Assembly: GCA_025455795.1 (NCBI GenBank)
Contig: JALOLW010000242.1
Coordinates: 1-8,445 of the forward strand
Source of the DNA: Spirosomataceae bacterium
GTDB taxonomy: Bacteria; Bacteroidota; Bacteroidia; Cytophagales; Spirosomataceae
DNA length: 8,445 nt
Direction of reading: 5' to 3'
This document shows positions 6,464 to 8,445 of this stretch, in pieces (the first letter of the stretch is position 1; every line of letters begins with the position of its first letter). The notes beneath the pieces were generated by a model. That model searched no databases. It saw only the letters and a list, made by a program, of their open reading frames with translations, and was not told the DNA's origin. Made by a program: the position numbers and the translations under genes.

Positions 6464-6570
6464 ATTATCTGTTATCCGTTATCCGTTATTCGTTATCCGT
6501 TATCCGTTATCCGTTATTCGTTATTCCGTTATTCGTTATTCGTTATTCGTTATTCGTTATTCCGTTATTC
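6464..6570 (+). repeat. Tandem heptanucleotide array, GTTAT(C/T)C, 14 units
   Basis: From 6471 to 6570 there are 14 head-to-tail units: twelve of 7 nt and two of 8 nt (gttattcc at 6520-6527 and 6556-6563). A degenerate unit, attatct, precedes at 6464. The two variants are not mixed evenly: gttatcc dominates the left half (five of the first six) and gttattc the right half. No stop codon occurs in any forward frame, and because 7 is not a multiple of 3, gain or loss of a unit shifts the frame. The array ends one base before the CAAGTTCCC that begins recognisable comA codons. Its origin (replication slippage or a dispersed genomic repeat) cannot be decided here. Confidence 0.93.
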
Positions 6571-6616
6571 TCAAGTTCCCGAACGCACTACTAAATCAAG
6601 AGAATACGGCCTCACG

Positions 6617-7345
6617 ATGGTCATGGACAAGGGGCTGAGTATCCGTCAAGTAGAAGACATGATTGACTCTGCCGCTCCTCACATTGACATCGTCAAACTG
6701 GGCTGGGCCACGTCGTTTGTCACGCCTAATCTCAAAGAAAAACTCGCCGTCTATAAAAGTGCCAAAATACCCGTTTACTTCGGCGGCACGCTGTTTGAAG
6801 CCTTCGTAGTTCGCAATCAATTTGAAGATTATCAGCGACTTATTGACACTTATGGCCTCGAATACGCCGAAGTATCTGATGGCTCGGTAGATATGCCCGA
6901 AGAAATCAAGTGCGACTACATCCGCATCCTCGCGCAGCAGGTGCGGGTACTGTCGGAAGTAGGTTCCAAAGACGAGACCAAAATCATCGCGCCTTACAAG
7001 TGGATCGCGTTGATGAAAGCCGAACTCGAAGCGGGTGCGTGGAAAGTCATCGGTGAGGCCCGCGAGGCTGGCAATGTGGGCTTGTTTCGGTCGAGCGGTG
7101 AAGTTCGTCAAGGATTGGTCGAGGAGATTTTGACGCAGGTGCCGTTCAAAGACATCATCTGGGAAGCTCCCCAAAAAGCCCAACAAGTGTGGTTTGTCAA
7201 ACTACTGGGGGCCAACGTAAACCTCGGCAACATCGCCCCGCACGAAATCATCCCCCTCGAAACCATCCGTTTGGGCCTCCGTGGCGATACATTCGGTCAT
7301 TTTCTCAACGATAAAACCCGCAAACGCTGGAAATTGTCAAAATAA
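6617..7345 (+). CDS. comA: Phosphosulfolactate synthase (ComA family), 5' end altered
   Basis: The ComA family makes phosphosulfolactate from phosphoenolpyruvate and sulfite, the first step to coenzyme M in methanogens and to sulfolactate in some bacteria. Numbering from the ATG at 6617 (242 residues), conserved blocks are VMDKG (2-6), DIVKLGW (24-30), GGTLFE (56-61), EVSDGS (85-90), EAREAGNVGLF (147-157), NVNLGNI (200-206) and LGLRGDTFG near the end. The TIM-barrel core is therefore complete. Upstream of this ATG, codons 6575-6616 read VPERTTKSREYGLT, which aligns with the conserved N-terminus of relatives such as B. subtilis YitD (LPVRTNKPRETG). The true gene thus began further upstream, where the heptanucleotide array now lies. 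No standard start exists there, so the protein either starts at 6617, lacking about 20 residues, or uses a non-standard start. DedA follows after 12 bp. Family certain, activity uncertain. Confidence 0.88.
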   Translation: MVMDKGLSIRQVEDMIDSAAPHIDIVKLGWATSFVTPNLKEKLAVYKSAKIPVYFGGTLFEAFVVRNQFEDYQRLIDTYGLEYAEVSDGSVDMPEEIKCDYIRILAQQVRVLSEVGSKDETKIIAPYKWIALMKAELEAGAWKVIGEAREAGNVGLFRSSGEVRQGLVEEILTQVPFKDIIWEAPQKAQQVWFVKLLGANVNLGNIAPHEIIPLETIRLGLRGDTFGHFLNDKTRKRWKLSK

Positions 7346-7357
7346 CCCACCACACAA

Positions 7358-8014
7358 ATGGAAATCATCACCCAAATTTTAGATTTTTTTCTTCACCTCG
7401 ACAAGCACCTCGCCGACATCATCAACGAGTACGGCACGCTTACTTATTTGATTTTATTCTTGATTGTTTTTACCGAAACGGGCCTCGTTGTCATGCCGCT
7501 ACTGCCTGGCGACTCGCTGCTGTTTGCCACGGGTGCGTTGGCCGCATCTACGGGCGCATTGGACCCTTGGATTGTGATTCCGCTGTTGATAGTAGCGGCT
7601 TTGTTGGGCGATAATGTCAATTATTTCGTCGGCAGGTTTCTGGGCGATACCATCAAAAAACGAGAACGAATCCTGTTTTTTAAGCGTGAATATTTGGAAC
7701 AAACCGAGGAATTTTACACCAAACACGGCGGCAAAACCGTCATCATGGCGCGTTTTATTCCGATTGTACGCACTATCGCGCCGTTTGTGGCGGGGGCAGG
7801 GAGCATGAATTATTCTCGTTACATCGTTTTCTGCGTCATTGGAGCGTTTTTGTGGGTACCTTCGCTCACCATGCTGGGCTACTTTTTTGGCAATATGCCC
7901 ATCGTGAAGAAAAACTTTGAGTTGGTGATTTTTGGCATCATTGGCCTTTCAGTTTTGCCGATGGTCTGGCAGTTTGTCAAAGCAAAGTTTTTGACTAAAA
8001 AAGCGGAAGGATAG
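7358..8014 (+). CDS. DedA family inner-membrane protein
   Basis: A 218-residue polytopic protein of the DedA (SNARE-associated/VTT) family, thought to act in phospholipid (undecaprenyl phosphate or phosphatidylethanolamine) flipping and proton-dependent membrane homeostasis. Motifs in order are E40-T-G (TETGLVVMPLLPGDS, with P50-G51-D52), GDNVNYFVG (84-92), and KHGGKTVIMARFIPIVRT (122-139) with R132 and R138, followed by APFVAGAGSM (141-150). E40, D52, R132 and R138 correspond to residues essential in E. coli YqjA (E39, D51, R130, R136). Hydrophobic segments lie at about 28-48, 54-64, 70-90, 140-165, 170-178 and 190-207. Length is normal for the family. The gene lies 12 bp after comA and is very likely co-transcribed with it, though no functional link is known. 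Confidence 0.95.
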   Translation: MEIITQILDFFLHLDKHLADIINEYGTLTYLILFLIVFTETGLVVMPLLPGDSLLFATGALAASTGALDPWIVIPLLIVAALLGDNVNYFVGRFLGDTIKKRERILFFKREYLEQTEEFYTKHGGKTVIMARFIPIVRTIAPFVAGAGSMNYSRYIVFCVIGAFLWVPSLTMLGYFFGNMPIVKKNFELVIFGIIGLSVLPMVWQFVKAKFLTKKAEG

Positions 8015-8033
8015 TTTGTGCTGATAGAAGTCT

Positions 8034-8041
8034 TAATTTTG
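8034..8041 (+). promoter_or_regulatory. Candidate -7 promoter element for the right-edge gene
   Basis: TAATTTTG matches TAnnTTTG exactly, 16 bp before the ATG at 8058. A TTTG at 8015-8018 could be the -33 element, with a 15-bp spacer that is slightly short. Transcription would start near 8048, leaving a leader of about 10 nt. It suggests the following gene is expressed separately from dedA, although no terminator is visible after dedA. Confidence 0.5.
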
Positions 8042-8057
8042 AACAAAAATAGAAAAA

Positions 8058-8445
8058 ATGGCAAAGCACAAAGAATGGAAAGAAGGCGAACTTGTCTTGA
8101 CTTTTGGGCTAACCAAAAAACTGTTCAATGACCCTTCCCCTTTGATGATAGAATGGCAATCGGTAGAAGCACCTCCTTTTACGACTTACGAGCAATATAT
8201 CTTCGATGAAACTTACGCCAAAGGTGTGGCGGGTATCAATGGTTGGAGCGAGGAAGACTTAAAAATGAAGTTTATTAGTCTGATTTTGATACTTGGCAAG
8301 CTCACAGACAGCGGGAGAATTGTTACTTTTTTTGACAAAAAACTTTCTGGTATAGTCGAAGGAATTACACTGTCTGTCAAAACAGATTTTATGGTCGCCA
8401 AAGGCTTGATGGATATGTTCCAAACGCCTTTTTTTCACTTTCAAG
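8058..8445 (+). CDS. Uncharacterised protein, N-terminal 129 residues (runs off right edge)
   Basis: An open frame from the ATG at 8058 continues to the window edge with no stop. The protein begins MAKHKEWKEGELVLTFGL. It is soluble-looking, with no signal peptide or membrane helix. The segment NGWSEEDLKMKFISLIL (61-77), then VEG (100-102), TDFMVAKG (109-116) and TPFFHFQ (123-129) is well ordered. I have an impression of a conserved Bacteroidota hypothetical family with these segments. E65/E66 or E101 followed by D110, with an ExK possibly just beyond the edge, would suit a PD-(D/E)XK nuclease-like fold, but that is speculation. GC content is about 40%, against about 48-53% in the neighbouring genes, which may indicate transfer. 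The exact promoter motif upstream supports a real gene. Confidence 0.75.
   Translation, partial: MAKHKEWKEGELVLTFGLTKKLFNDPSPLMIEWQSVEAPPFTTYEQYIFDETYAKGVAGINGWSEEDLKMKFISLILILGKLTDSGRIVTFFDKKLSGIVEGITLSVKTDFMVAKGLMDMFQTPFFHFQ

Larger units (their letters stand above)
6316..6616 (+). other. Gene-free stretch between sufB and comA
   Basis: This 301-bp gap holds, in order, the sufB terminator (6337-6379), an inverted repeat cgattca/tgaatcg (6390-6396 and 6413-6419), an exact TAnnTTTG element (6421-6428), a GC-rich segment with the palindrome CCGCGCGG (6453-6460), the heptanucleotide array (6471-6570), and 46 bp that still encode conserved ComA N-terminal residues in frame with comA (from 6572). 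There is no ATG on the plus strand between 6380 and 6616. The comA frame is open from the TGA at 6413-6415 onward but has no ATG, GTG or TTG before 6617. Confidence 0.7.

Noticed and set aside
6464..6570. CRISPR array
   Set aside because: Units are 7-8 nt head to tail with no spacers and no cas genes.
6348..6638. 96-residue plus-strand ORF through the terminator and the array
   Set aside because: Its start lies inside the sufB terminator hairpin and most of it is the stop-free repeat; it ends out of frame inside comA.
6596..7186. 196-residue minus-strand ORF opposite comA
   Set aside because: Antisense shadow of a gene with clear ComA motifs; no family features of its own.

Overview
The window looks like chromosome from a Bacteroidota bacterium, most likely of the Cytophagales (Spirosoma/Runella-like). 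The grounds are exact TAnnTTTG -7 promoter elements, the absence of Shine-Dalgarno sequences, a RuvC with the lysine-rich C-terminal tail usual in this phylum, and the general look of the proteins. This placement is inference from sequence character, not from a database search. I see no phage, insertion sequence, CRISPR array, tRNA or rRNA.

Layout. On the minus strand, reading right to left from 3295, are a YbhN/UPF0104-type flippase-like membrane protein, a membrane-anchored family 2 glycosyltransferase, a short-chain dehydrogenase/reductase, and the first 96 codons of a SWIM zinc-finger protein that runs off the left edge. The first three are 31 and 26 bp apart and look like one transcription unit with a possible lipid or envelope role; the SWIM gene follows after 59 bp. 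On the plus strand, diverging from a shared CATG, are ruvC (Holliday-junction resolvase), a MoxR/CoxD-like AAA+ ATPase, sufB (Fe-S cluster scaffold) closed by a strong intrinsic terminator, a comA-like phosphosulfolactate synthase, a DedA membrane protein, and an unrecognised ORF running off the right edge.

The most unusual region is 6380-6616, between the sufB terminator and comA. It holds a 100-bp tandem array of a 7-nt unit, GTTAT(C/T)C, with 14 copies, directly fused to the 5' part of comA. Conserved N-terminal codons of the ComA family are readable in frame between the array and the first ATG, but the original start codon is missing. The array seems to have replaced or invaded the start of the gene. 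Degenerate copies of the same unit lie at 302-334 and 2267-2300.

Other points of interest are overlapping start codons of two divergent genes (3293-3296), a 20-bp palindrome just upstream of sufB, a sufB with no sufC/D/S beside it, and a CoxD-like ATPase without its usual VWA partner. Most genes are otherwise ordinary housekeeping or membrane genes, and I do not see a clear new multi-gene system.
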